Positions 33,307-42,152 of a DNA stretch of 64,000 nucleotides are shown here, piece by piece. Position 1 is the stretch's first letter, and every line of letters starts with the position of its first letter. Source of the DNA: JANRLT01 sp041736895 (GTDB lineage: Bacteria; Planctomycetota; Planctomycetia; Pirellulales; JALHPA01); contig JBGSSS010000015.1 of the NCBI GenBank assembly GCA_041736895.1, positions 31,904 through 95,903 on the forward strand, in the 5' to 3' direction. The notes beneath the pieces were generated by a model, which saw nothing but the letters and a program-made list of their open reading frames with translations, made no database searches and was not told the DNA's origin. Position numbers and translations under genes: made by a program.

Positions 33307-35850
33307 GTGCTGAAGTCGCTAATCATTCTGATATCGCTATTCATCGCTGCCGCCGGCTGTTATGTCTTGGCCGATTGGTGGATTGCGCTGCCGGAAGGGC
33401 GAACCGCGAGTTATTCCGGAAGTAAAACCTGTGCCGAATGCCATCAGCAAGAATACAAAGCTTGGACTGGCTCGCATCATGACCAAGCGATGCAGGAAGC
33501 AACGCCGGAAACGGTGCTCGGCAATTTCAAGGACCAATCGCTCGAGCATTTCGGCGTCGTCTCGCGGATGTTCGAACGCGATGGCAAATTCTGGGTCGCC
33601 ACGCAAAACGCCGACGGCAAGACTGAAGAATATCCGGTCAAGTACACATTTGGCGTTGCGCCGTTGCAGCAATACTTGGCGGAATTTCCCGGCGGCCGCT
33701 ATCAAGTTCTGCCTGTTTGCTGGGACACCGAAAAGAAACGCTGGTTTCATCTCCATCCCGACGAACCGATTGCGCCGGGCGACGCGCTGCATTGGACGAG
33801 TTGGCCGCAGACTTGGAATCATATGTGCGCGGAATGCCATTCGACGAATTTGCAGAAGAATTACGACGCGGCGACGAACACTTACAAAACGACGTACAGC
33901 GAAATCGACGTGAGCTGTGAAGCATGTCATGGGCCGGGGAGCCTGCATGTCGAATTGGCTAAGAAGAATTCCCTCTTTTGGGATCGGCGCTACGGCAAGG
34001 GCCTGCAGGTTAATCTCAAAGACACCAACAATCGGACGCAGATTGATACCTGCGGCCAATGCCACTCACGCAGTGCGCTGATCGCGGCTGGCTTGGAGCC
34101 GGGCAAACCGTTGGCCGATCACAAAATGGTCCAACTCATCGACGGGAATCTCTATCACGACGATGGCCAAATTCGTGATGAAGTTTTCGAACACGGGTCT
34201 TTCTTGCAAAGCAAAATGTTCCGCAAGAACATCAAATGCACTGACTGCCACGATCCGCACACGGCGAAATTGAAGCATACCGGCAACCAAACTTGCACCA
34301 GTTGCCACCAGCATTCCGCTGGCAAATACGACACGCCGCTGCACCATCATCACCCTGTTGGCTCAAGCGGCGCACTCTGTGTGAATTGCCACATGCCTCA
34401 GCAAACGTATATGGTCGTGCACGCGCGGCGGGATCATAGCCTGCGCATTCCGCGGCCGGATTTGACGGTGAAAATCGGCAGCCCCAATGCCTGTAATCAA
34501 TGCCATGATTCGCTGCCAAAGCCTGATCTCAAAGGCAAGTCCCCAGAGCAACGGGCGCTCGAAATGGCGGCCAAGGTCGTGGAATGGTATGGGCCGAAGC
34601 GGTCGGACGAGGTGCATTACGGCGAAACGTTGCAGGCAGCACGGCTTGGCAAGCCGAATGCATTACCGCAACTCCTTAAACTGGCAAAAAGCAACGACGT
34701 TGGGCCCAATGTTCGCGCTACGGCGGTACAACTTTTGGGGAACTATCTCACGGCGGATGATGCGGCAACAACGACCGCAGCCATCGTCGCGGCTTCCAAA
34801 GACGACGAACCAATGGTCCGAGCGGCCGCGGTTTCAGTGATGCCGGGCAATGAACTGCTAATCCATGGCGAACGGCTCTTGCAAGACCCCATCCGCGATG
34901 TCCGCCGCCAAGCGACGATCCATCTGAATTCTATTCCTCGGGACCAATGGCCGACGAAAATCGTACCGCTGATGGAAGCGGCGAACAAAGATTATGAGGC
35001 CGGTCAGAGTGCCACTCTTGATACTCCCGAAGGAAGCAGCAATCTTGGGATGTTGGCCACAAATCGCGGCGATTACGCGACGGCTGAGCGATATTTCGCC
35101 CATGCGCTGCGGCTCTTTCCGCTCGCGCCGGATGCGCCGCACTTTCGAGCTTCGGTTTTAATCCGACAAGGGAAAACGGCTGACGCGGAAAAGGTTCTAC
35201 GCGAAGCACTGCAGCGGCATTTAGAAAGCGTCAAGAACTTGCGGGAAGGATTGACGCTGATCACGGAAGCCGGGGCGCGGCAGCGGCGTGAGGGCGATAT
35301 CAAGCTTGCGGAACAGAATGTCGCTGGTTTGGAATTGGATTTGGCACTCTTGCTAGCCGAGAAGCCCGAGCGATATTCGGAGGCGATCAAGCTCTTGCAA
35401 TCGGCGTTGCAACACAACCCCGAGCAACCGCGCGCGGCGTTCAATTTAGGGACCCTACTGTTGACTCAACAGAAATATGCCGAAGCCGAGCCGCTCTTGC
35501 GGAATGCGGTGAAACTTGAACCGCGCGGTGTTGATGTGAACTTGAGTCTAGCGGAAACCTTGTTGCGGCGAGAGAAGTTCGCTGAAGCAGAAGCGTTGCT
35601 CAATCGAAATTTACAAGAAAATCCGCAAGTCGAGTTTGTTCTGCTCTTAACAGAGCTTTATACCCAGGAAAACCGCTGGGAACCGGCGGAGCAACTCCTA
35701 AATTACTCGCGAAAGCGTTGGAACGATGATCCGCGGTTGCTCCGGGCACTGCTCCAAACATACTTAGCGCAAGGAAAAACCGAACAGGCTCAGGCAATCG
35801 CGAGGGATTTAAAAGCCGTTGTTCCCCGGCAGCCTTTGCCGGAAAAATGA
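33307..35850 (+). CDS. Octahaem cytochrome c fused to HEAT and TPR repeats
   Basis: An 847-residue protein with an N-terminal signal anchor (LIILISLFIAAAGCYVLADWW). Eight CxxCH haem-binding motifs are seen in the first ~400 residues: CAECHQQ, CAECHST, CEACHGP, CGQCHSR, CTDCHDP, CTSCHQH, CVNCHMP and CNQCHDS. HEAT-like repeats (VRATAVQLLGNYL, VRAAAVSVMPGNELL) follow at about 440-550, and TPRs fill about 570-840. The protein should be exported and act in periplasmic electron transfer with protein-protein scaffolding. The start is GTG with AGGAAGAG just upstream. Its redox partner is not encoded nearby. Confidence 0.88.
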   Translation: MLKSLIILISLFIAAAGCYVLADWWIALPEGRTASYSGSKTCAECHQQEYKAWTGSHHDQAMQEATPETVLGNFKDQSLEHFGVVSRMFERDGKFWVATQNADGKTEEYPVKYTFGVAPLQQYLAEFPGGRYQVLPVCWDTEKKRWFHLHPDEPIAPGDALHWTSWPQTWNHMCAECHSTNLQKNYDAATNTYKTTYSEIDVSCEACHGPGSLHVELAKKNSLFWDRRYGKGLQVNLKDTNNRTQIDTCGQCHSRSALIAAGLEPGKPLADHKMVQLIDGNLYHDDGQIRDEVFEHGSFLQSKMFRKNIKCTDCHDPHTAKLKHTGNQTCTSCHQHSAGKYDTPLHHHHPVGSSGALCVNCHMPQQTYMVVHARRDHSLRIPRPDLTVKIGSPNACNQCHDSLPKPDLKGKSPEQRALEMAAKVVEWYGPKRSDEVHYGETLQAARLGKPNALPQLLKLAKSNDVGPNVRATAVQLLGNYLTADDAATTTAAIVAASKDDEPMVRAAAVSVMPGNELLIHGERLLQDPIRDVRRQATIHLNSIPRDQWPTKIVPLMEAANKDYEAGQSATLDTPEGSSNLGMLATNRGDYATAERYFAHALRLFPLAPDAPHFRASVLIRQGKTADAEKVLREALQRHLESVKNLREGLTLITEAGARQRREGDIKLAEQNVAGLELDLALLLAEKPERYSEAIKLLQSALQHNPEQPRAAFNLGTLLLTQQKYAEAEPLLRNAVKLEPRGVDVNLSLAETLLRREKFAEAEALLNRNLQENPQVEFVLLLTELYTQENRWEPAEQLLNYSRKRWNDDPRLLRALLQTYLAQGKTEQAQAIARDLKAVVPRQPLPEK

Positions 35851-35969
35851 CCGTCTCCGAACCTCTGGGACATATTTCTGCTCTCTGCTAAGATTGTGAT
35901 TCCTCGCTCTTGAAGCGGGTTATCATGGTGGATGTCCCCCTTTCTTTCTTTGACACTGCTGCCATTTTC

Positions 35970-36827
35970 ATGTCGCTGCAAATTTTCATCTCGGGCAAGC
36001 ATTACCCCAAAGAAGACGCCAAGATTAGCGTCTATGACCATGGCTTACTGTATGGCGACGGCGTGTTCGAAGGCATGCGCAGCTATGGCGGCAAGGTCTT
36101 TCGCTTAGAGCAGCATCTGGAACGGCTGTGGAATTCGGCCAAAGCCATCATGCTCGAGATTCCGATGTCGCGTGTTGAAATGGCAAAGGCCGTGAACGAC
36201 ACGCTGGCCATCAATAAGATCACCGATGGATACATTCGGCTGGTAATCACGCGCGGCACCGGAACACTGGGGCTCGATCCCAACAAGTGCAGCCATCCCC
36301 AAGTCATCATCATTACCGACCACATCGCGCTGTATCCGCCCGAGTTCTACAAAAACGGGTTGGCAATCATCACCGCAAGTACAATTCGTAATCACCCCCA
36401 AGCGCTCAGCCCGCGAATCAAATCGCTGAACTATCTGAATAACATCTTGGCTAAGATCGAAGGAATGCAAGCTGGCTGCATTGAAGCCCTGATGTTGAAT
36501 CATAAAGGTGAAGTCGCGGAATGCACCGGTGATAACATTTTTCTGGTCAAGGGCGAGATTGTTCTGACACCACCGCTCGATGCGGGAATTCTCGAAGGAA
36601 TCACCCGAGACGCGATCATCGAACTGGCGAAAAAGGCTGGGTACGAAGTCCGCGAAACGGCACTAACCCGCCACGACGTTTACGTTGCCGACGAATGTTT
36701 CTTAACCGGCTCCGCGGCTGAGGTCATTCCAGTCGTCAAAGTTGACCAACGTGTGATTGGACGCGGGGAAGTTGGTCCGGTAACGCGCGACTTGCTAGAG
36801 CGATTTCAGCGGCATGTGCGCGGCTAA
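35970..36827 (+). CDS. ilvE: Class IV aminotransferase (branched-chain type)
   Basis: About 285 residues from ATG 35970; the frame also extends upstream to 35910, but family homology begins at LQIFISGKHYPKEDAKISVYDHG. It is a PLP enzyme of fold type IV; the lysine that binds PLP lies in PRIKSLNYLNNILAK, and the phosphate-binding region in GEVAECTGDNIFLV. YGDGVFEGMRSY near the N-terminus and GTGTLGLDPNKC fit branched-chain aminotransferases, which interconvert branched-chain amino acids and 2-oxoacids. D-amino acid transaminase or aminodeoxychorismate lyase are less likely alternatives. Confidence 0.88.
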   Translation: MSLQIFISGKHYPKEDAKISVYDHGLLYGDGVFEGMRSYGGKVFRLEQHLERLWNSAKAIMLEIPMSRVEMAKAVNDTLAINKITDGYIRLVITRGTGTLGLDPNKCSHPQVIIITDHIALYPPEFYKNGLAIITASTIRNHPQALSPRIKSLNYLNNILAKIEGMQAGCIEALMLNHKGEVAECTGDNIFLVKGEIVLTPPLDAGILEGITRDAIIELAKKAGYEVRETALTRHDVYVADECFLTGSAAEVIPVVKVDQRVIGRGEVGPVTRDLLERFQRHVRG

Positions 36828-36866
36828 GTTGTTATCAATTCACTTGTTTCGCAATTGCATTTTGCA

Positions 36867-37787
36867 ATGCAGCAAACTTTATCGCCACGACCACTACCAA
36901 TCTTCCAGCGTGAGCATGGCTGGGTGATTCACACTCCGGCGAAGCTGAATCTTTTTTTTGAGCTGCTGCGCAAGCGCGAGGATGGGTATCACGAGATCGA
37001 GAGCCTCATGGTGCCGATCTCGCTCTACGATACGTTAGTTTTGGAAGTGGATCGCAATTCCCCGATTCCGCTAAGTTTGGAATGCCGGACATTCCCCGCG
37101 AATCATCGCCCTCACGAATTCATCCCTGCGGATGAGCGAAATCTGGTCTGGGGCGCTGTGGCAGCGGTCCGCCGATTGCGGGAACTCCCGCTTGGCATCC
37201 GGCTGACCCTTTTCAAGCGAATACCTTCGCAAGCGGGGTTGGGCGGCGGTTCCAGCGATGCCGCGGCAACGCTGCTCTTGTTAAATTCCGCTCTGAATCT
37301 GCAACTGAAACCTATAGAAATGTGGGATTTGGCCGCGGAATTGGGGAGCGATGTGCCCTTCTTTCTCTCCCCCCTCCCGCAAATAGCCCGGGGGCGAGGA
37401 GAAATTCTAGTTCCCCAAACAGGTCTTCCTCGGTTACATTGTGTCGTGATAGCTCCCACCGAGGGGCTGTCAACTCCGGCGGTTTATGGCAGATCCACCG
37501 TGCCCGAAATTCAGCGTCATGTGGAGCCGTTATTGGCAGCTTTGAAATCAGGACCAGGGAGCCTGAACGGTTTACTGTGGAATAGCCTTGAACCAGCGGC
37601 GCGGACACTTAAAGCAACTATATCGCAAATCGCTGCAAGTGTAGCGAAGAGTGGTTGTCTGGGACAGTTGATGAGCGGAAGCGGTTCGAGTTACTTCGGA
37701 ATTTATGCAAATGCAAGAATTGCTGCACGTGCAGCGCGACAGTTGCGGGCCATGAATCTTGGCCAGGTATTTCAAGTTAGCAGTTAA
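36867..37787 (+). CDS. ispE: 4-diphosphocytidyl-2-C-methyl-D-erythritol kinase
   Basis: About 306 residues from ATG 36867 (a TTG at 36855 is an alternative). It is a GHMP kinase of the MEP isoprenoid pathway. Seen are HTPAKLNLFFELLRKREDGYHEIESLM in parts, the ATP-binding PSQAGLGGGSSDAAATLLLLN, LGSDVPFFL, and the C-terminal LMSGSGSSYFGIY. Length is normal. It is followed by the SpoVG homologue after 35 bases; an ispE...spoVG neighbourhood is also known in Bacillus. Confidence 0.95.
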   Translation: MQQTLSPRPLPIFQREHGWVIHTPAKLNLFFELLRKREDGYHEIESLMVPISLYDTLVLEVDRNSPIPLSLECRTFPANHRPHEFIPADERNLVWGAVAAVRRLRELPLGIRLTLFKRIPSQAGLGGGSSDAAATLLLLNSALNLQLKPIEMWDLAAELGSDVPFFLSPLPQIARGRGEILVPQTGLPRLHCVVIAPTEGLSTPAVYGRSTVPEIQRHVEPLLAALKSGPGSLNGLLWNSLEPAARTLKATISQIAASVAKSGCLGQLMSGSGSSYFGIYANARIAARAARQLRAMNLGQVFQVSS

Positions 37788-37822
37788 CAGTGTCGGTCCA
37801 GAGTTGAGTTCTCTCTTGGCAT

Positions 37823-38485
37823 ATGAAGGAGAGTGCTTTGGATATTACCGAGGTGCGCATCAAGCTCAGCGATGATCCCAGCGAACGGCTGCGCGCATAT
37901 TGTTCGATTACTTTGGATCATTGCTTTGTCATCCGCGATCTAAAAATCATCGACGGAACGAATGGCCCATTCGTGGCCATGCCCAGCCGAAAACTGGCGG
38001 CACACTGCCCGCGTTGCCGCACAAAAAACCACTTGCGTGCGCTGTATTGCAATCAGTGCGGCGGGAAGTTGCCAACGGATCGGATTATCAAAGATGACGA
38101 CGGCCGGGCGAAACTCTACGCCGACATCGCACATCCGATCAACCAAGCTTGCCGTGAGCAGATTCAAGACAAAGTCATCGCAGAATTCGCGTTGGAACAA
38201 GAACGAGCGAAACTTCCCGGGTATGTTTCACGTTATGACGATGTTGATTACGAAGATGACACCGGCAGCGCTGTGCGTCAGCGTCCCGGGGCACCGCATT
38301 ATCCGTTAAAACCGAGTTCCGAAGACACGCCCTTGCCTCCGCATAAACTGGCTGAGAGCCTTCCAGCGGAATATCCAAGACCGCCGCATCAGCGCCCCGG
38401 AACCGCGTCAACTCCTCATACTTCCCCGTCGGTGCCGCAAAATCCGGTCAAGGAATCTGGCGGTTTTGGCGAGGGGATTTTCTGA
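37823..38485 (+). CDS. spoVG: SpoVG family protein with inserted zinc ribbon
   Basis: A 220-residue protein. Residues 7-57 (DITEVRIKLSDD, AYCSITLDHCFVIRDLKIIDG, GPFVAMPSRK) and 98-123 (LYADIAHPINQACREQIQDKVI) are the two halves of SpoVG, a small DNA/RNA-binding regulator normally 85-100 residues long. Between them lies a zinc ribbon with CPRC at 62-65 and CNQC at 76-79. A disordered Pro-rich tail (about 135-220) follows. The zinc ribbon sits where ordinary SpoVG has a short loop. GGAGAG precedes the codon region, and ispE lies directly upstream. Confidence 0.85.
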   Translation: MKESALDITEVRIKLSDDPSERLRAYCSITLDHCFVIRDLKIIDGTNGPFVAMPSRKLAAHCPRCRTKNHLRALYCNQCGGKLPTDRIIKDDDGRAKLYADIAHPINQACREQIQDKVIAEFALEQERAKLPGYVSRYDDVDYEDDTGSAVRQRPGAPHYPLKPSSEDTPLPPHKLAESLPAEYPRPPHQRPGTASTPHTSPSVPQNPVKESGGFGEGIF

Positions 38486-38793
38486 TCACTCAATACGGCA
38501 AGACTCCTCTGCCGCTTGGCAACGCCTTGCGATTTTTCCACAATCGCATTCTCCCTGAATCGCAAACCGCAGGAATCCGCAAAACGCTATCGTTAGCCCG
38601 CGTGAATGGATAGACGCGCTACGGCGAAAGTGCGATATTACAATTTCCTTGCGATTCATTGGGTAGTCGCTAAGAAACCTCCGCTCGCAACTGGATTCCC
38701 GGGAGAAGAGCAATAGGTTGATTACTTGATTGTACAAGTGATCGGTTTCTGTTTCGAAAAGCAAAAGATTCGCCGCACAGAGATACTAAGGAT
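38486..38793. other. Intergenic region before ftsH
   Basis: A 7-bp hairpin (TGCGATT 38528-38534 / AATCGCA 38542-38548) lies 40 bases after the spoVG stop but lacks a T-run. No ORF or clear promoter was seen in the remaining 245 bases. Confidence 0.4.
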
Positions 38794-40923
38794 ATGGAAC
38801 AACCTCGTCGACCCGCGCCAACTCCAGCTAAGCCCGCTCCGCCACAGCGTTCCGGCGTAATGGTCATCCTGATCATCATTATGATGATCACAGCGATGTA
38901 TTTGATCTGGCTGTTTTTGATCGCCAACGCTCCAACCGCCGAAATTACGTACGATGTCCTCTGGCGCGAGATCAAAGCCAAGAATATTACCGAAGTCAAA
39001 TATGAAAGCCCGTATGAATTGCACCTGAAAACGAAAAATCCGATCCCCGACACAATCAAATCCCAAAACCCATTCCTCAGTCCTACTGAGTCACCGAGTC
39101 GAACAGGCGATCAAAACACGTCCGATCCGAAAGCAACCGAGAAAGGGACAGTTTCGGGTGATACAACAAAAAGCAAAGAGAATGAAACTTCCAAGAACAC
39201 GCCGGCGGCTCCGGCGACGAATTCGCATCCAGTAGCCAGCACAAAACCCCCGATCTACAAAGTCATTCTTACGCCGCAGAATGGACAAGACCTCGACGAA
39301 GCCCTCCGTGCTTCGGGTGCAAAGATCTACGGCCTGCAGGTCAGCGATGGCACTTCGTTGTTTTTAACGATGTATGTGCTGGTCCCATTGCTTTTGTTCT
39401 TTGGGCTGTGGTTCTTGATGTCTCGCATGCGCGATCAGATGTCGGGCGGGGGAATTCTCGGCGGCTTTTCACGCAGCCCGGCAAAACGCTACGACACCAC
39501 GACCAAGCCAGTGACATTTGCCGATGTCGCGGGTCTCGAAGGGGTGAAAAACGATCTGACCGAAGTCGTCGAATTCCTCAAGAACCCACAAAAGTTTGCA
39601 CGCCTCGGCGGCCGAATCCCCAAAGGCATCTTGCTCTTTGGGCCTCCGGGAACAGGCAAGACGCTCCTCGCTCGCGCGGTCGCGGGCGAAGCCGGGGTGC
39701 CGTTCTTCTCGATCAGCGGTTCCGAGTTCATCCAGATGTTTGTCGGAGTCGGGGCGAGCCGTGTTCGCGATATGTTCCGCACGGCCAAGGAAGCCTCGCC
39801 GGCGATTCTCTTCATCGACGAAATTGACGCCGTCGGCCGGCATCGTGGGGCCGGTCTTGGCGGCGGAAACGATGAACGCGAGCAAACGCTAAATCAAATT
39901 CTTAGCGAGATGGACGGCTTTAGCCCCAATGAGTCGGTGATCGTCGTCGCCGCGACGAATCGTCCCGATGTACTCGATCCAGCGCTGTTGCGGCCGGGCC
40001 GCTTCGACCGGCACATCACTGTCGATCGTCCGAACATCAAAGCTCGCATCGCCATGTTCAAAGTCCACTGCCGCGATGTGCCCTTGGCCGCGGGCGTCGA
40101 TCTCGAACGACTCGCTGCGGGAACCGTTGGATTGACCGGGGCCGATATTCGCAACCTCGTCAACGAAGCGGCACTCTGGGCCACGCGCAGCGGAAAGAAT
40201 GTCGTCGACATGGACGACTTTGAATATGCCCGAGACAAGGTTCTCATGGGACCGAAACGCGAAGAAGTCCTGACCGGCAAAGAAAAAACAATGACGGCCC
40301 ACCACGAAGCGGGGCATGCACTCCTGGCGTGGATGCTGCCGGGCGTCGATCGTGTTCACAAGGTCACAATCGTCCCACGCGGACGGGCACTCGGCGTGAC
40401 GCAGTTGCTTCCAGAAGAAGATCGCCTGAACATCGGGCAATCGGAGTTGCACAATCGCTTGGTCTTTATCATGGGCGGCCGCGCCGCGGAGAAGATCATC
40501 TACGATCAATACAGCGCCGGGGCCGAAAACGATCTGAGCCAAGCGACGAAAATCGCGCGGCGGATGGTTTCGCACTGGGGGATGAGCGATCGGCTCGGGC
40601 CAGTGGCGTTCCGATCCAGTGAAGAACATCCGTTCCTGGGCAAGGAGATCGTCGAACAGCGTGAGTTCAGCGAGAACACGGCGCAGTTGATCGACGAAGA
40701 AATTTCGCGCATCCTACGTGAAGCGGATGAGCGGGCCAGATCACTTCTGACCGAGCAGCGCGTGAAGCTTGATCTGCTCGCGTCGGAATTGGAGAAGCGA
40801 GAAATTCTCGATGACATTGAGATTAAGGAATTGATCGGTCCTTCGGCAAACCGCTTGGCTGATCGCAAGATCAAGGCCGAGGCCGATGTCACCCCTGAGG
40901 ATATTGTGAATCAAGCCATCTAA
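38794..40923 (+). CDS. ftsH: ATP-dependent zinc metalloprotease FtsH
   Basis: A 709-residue membrane protease. TM helices lie at about 24-46 and 185-208, with a periplasmic segment between them that includes a Thr/Ser/Pro/Lys-rich low-complexity stretch (about 95-150) not usual in FtsH. The AAA domain has Walker A GPPGTGKT at 283-290, Walker B LFIDEIDAVG, and second region of homology RPGRFDRHI. The zinc site HEAGH is at 504-508. It degrades membrane and short-lived cytoplasmic proteins. The C-terminus is coiled and somewhat extended. The next gene starts 22 bases later. Confidence 0.97.
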   Translation: MEQPRRPAPTPAKPAPPQRSGVMVILIIIMMITAMYLIWLFLIANAPTAEITYDVLWREIKAKNITEVKYESPYELHLKTKNPIPDTIKSQNPFLSPTESPSRTGDQNTSDPKATEKGTVSGDTTKSKENETSKNTPAAPATNSHPVASTKPPIYKVILTPQNGQDLDEALRASGAKIYGLQVSDGTSLFLTMYVLVPLLLFFGLWFLMSRMRDQMSGGGILGGFSRSPAKRYDTTTKPVTFADVAGLEGVKNDLTEVVEFLKNPQKFARLGGRIPKGILLFGPPGTGKTLLARAVAGEAGVPFFSISGSEFIQMFVGVGASRVRDMFRTAKEASPAILFIDEIDAVGRHRGAGLGGGNDEREQTLNQILSEMDGFSPNESVIVVAATNRPDVLDPALLRPGRFDRHITVDRPNIKARIAMFKVHCRDVPLAAGVDLERLAAGTVGLTGADIRNLVNEAALWATRSGKNVVDMDDFEYARDKVLMGPKREEVLTGKEKTMTAHHEAGHALLAWMLPGVDRVHKVTIVPRGRALGVTQLLPEEDRLNIGQSELHNRLVFIMGGRAAEKIIYDQYSAGAENDLSQATKIARRMVSHWGMSDRLGPVAFRSSEEHPFLGKEIVEQREFSENTAQLIDEEISRILREADERARSLLTEQRVKLDLLASELEKREILDDIEIKELIGPSANRLADRKIKAEADVTPEDIVNQAI

Positions 40924-40945
40924 TGACCTTTTCTCTGGAGATTCC

Positions 40946-41386
40946 ATGCGTAACACACGCTCAATGACCCTAACCGTGACGGCCATTTTTGGACTGGCCA
41001 TAACTATTTCAACTCTTGGAGTGACTCGACTGATGGCCGCAGAACCCACCACGACTCAAACCCCGGAACAATTGGCCAAACCGCTGGCGCACATCGTCTT
41101 TTTCACGCTAGCCGAACGGACGCCGGAAAACCGCGCCAAGCTGGTCGCGAACTGCAAGAAGTATCTTGATAAGCATGATGGGGTGACCTACTTCAGCGTC
41201 GGCGTCAACGCGCCTGAATACGACCGCCCTGTCAACGATCGCGATTACGATGTGGCGATTCATGTGGTCTTTGCCACGGCCAAGGACCAAAACGCCTATC
41301 AAACGGCCCCGCGGCATCTGGAGTTCATCAAGGAAAGCAAAGCGCTGTGGGCCAAGGTCCGCGTATTCGATTCTTACCTGGAATAA
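40946..41386 (+). CDS. Exported Dabb (stress-responsive A/B barrel) protein
   Basis: A 146-residue protein with a signal peptide (AIFGLAITISTLGVTRLMAAE) and a dimeric alpha/beta-barrel domain: HIVFFTLAERTPENRAKLVANC, YFSVGVNA, YDVAIHVVFATAKDQNAYQTAPRHLEFI. Members often bind small ligands or act as domains of diverse enzymes; no catalytic signature is seen. A GGAG ribosome-binding site lies six bases before the start, and a strong terminator follows 28 bases after the stop. Confidence 0.85.
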   Translation: MRNTRSMTLTVTAIFGLAITISTLGVTRLMAAEPTTTQTPEQLAKPLAHIVFFTLAERTPENRAKLVANCKKYLDKHDGVTYFSVGVNAPEYDRPVNDRDYDVAIHVVFATAKDQNAYQTAPRHLEFIKESKALWAKVRVFDSYLE

Positions 41387-41413
41387 ACTGCGACTGCGGT
41401 GCAAATCATAAAA

Positions 41414-41440
41414 CCGCGAACTTCTGTTCGCGGCTTTTTT
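41414..41440 (+). terminator. Rho-independent terminator
   Basis: CCGCGAAC (41414-41421) and GTTCGCGG (41426-41433) form a perfect 8-bp stem with a TTCT loop (one base shared at the edge) followed by CTTTTTTAT. It ends the ftsH-Dabb unit. Confidence 0.9.
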
Positions 41441-41467
41441 ATGCGCTCCAATTCGTAACGAAGCAGC

Positions 41468-41695
41468 TTAGCCTCGACGGTCAGTTTCCATACGCTTGAG
41501 CTCGTTGCGGTGAATATGGATGCCTTTGTAAGGCGGGAAGACGCGGTGCATGAGTACCGGACCGATTTCATCGTGAACGACGTGCGTTTTTCCATCAGGG
41601 CCAACGACGGTTCGTTGAGCAGCGTTGGCAGAAGTAGTGCCCAGATAGATTGCTCCTGCGACAAACAAAGCGGCCAGTAATTTTGTTGTTCTCAT
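41468..41695 (-). CDS. Small exported hypothetical protein
   Basis: A 75-residue protein from ATG 41695, with GAGGC eight bases upstream. The first ~25 residues form a signal peptide (KLLAALFVAGAIYLGTTSANA), then a 50-residue mature part rich in His, Arg and Val (GPDGKTHVVHDEIGPVLMHRVFPPYKG). No known domain. The frame continues upstream to 41770, but the residues there are not signal-like, so the shorter start is preferred. Confidence 0.65.
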   Translation of the reverse strand: MRTTKLLAALFVAGAIYLGTTSANAAQRTVVGPDGKTHVVHDEIGPVLMHRVFPPYKGIHIHRNELKRMETDRRG

Positions 41696-41907
41696 GGTGT
41701 GCCTCAATTCGAAACTGAACTGTGTGTTGCCCGCTTGTGGGAGTGTTTGGGATACATAAGCAAGACACATGCCACTCGTGCTAGCACTGGAAAAAGTGCT
41801 AAGAATCCGGCGGAAGCAGGGATTTTATTCCTTTCAGGAGACCAGATAATCGTTATAGAGTGCTTGTACTTTAAATTCAGTAAAACAACCTGCTCTCAAA
41901 TCGACTA

Positions 41908-42010
41908 ATACGCTTTCCACCTAATAACAGCGCAGCTAGCTTTTCAAAGTCGGCGTGTTTTGTGCTGCTTGCAATGCTAGCATGTGCGCTGCTTTTAGTA
42001 GAAAGCGTAT
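41908..42010. repeat. 103-bp imperfect palindrome
   Basis: ATACGCTTTC (41908-41917) pairs with GAAAGCGTAT (42001-42010); inside, CAGCGCA with TGCGCTG and GCTAGC with GCTAGC pair in register. It lies in a 457-base gene-free stretch (41696-42152) that otherwise shows only a small TAGCACT/AGTGCTA hairpin at 41782-41801. Confidence 0.6.
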
Positions 42011-42152
42011 ATCGATCCAGTTTCCTTGCTAGGCACCCAGCATAAATGATCGTTCTTTGACGTAAGAGCCTAGAGCCAGCGCCCAAGGAAATCGATTTGA
42101 CCGAACCGAAAGAATTCACGGTTTAGCGAATCGTTAGCGATGCGCTGGTCCG

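Noticed and set aside
41877..42119. Possible 80-residue protein on the reverse strand
   Set aside because: It overlaps most of an imperfect palindrome and has no signal, ribosome-binding site or known motif.
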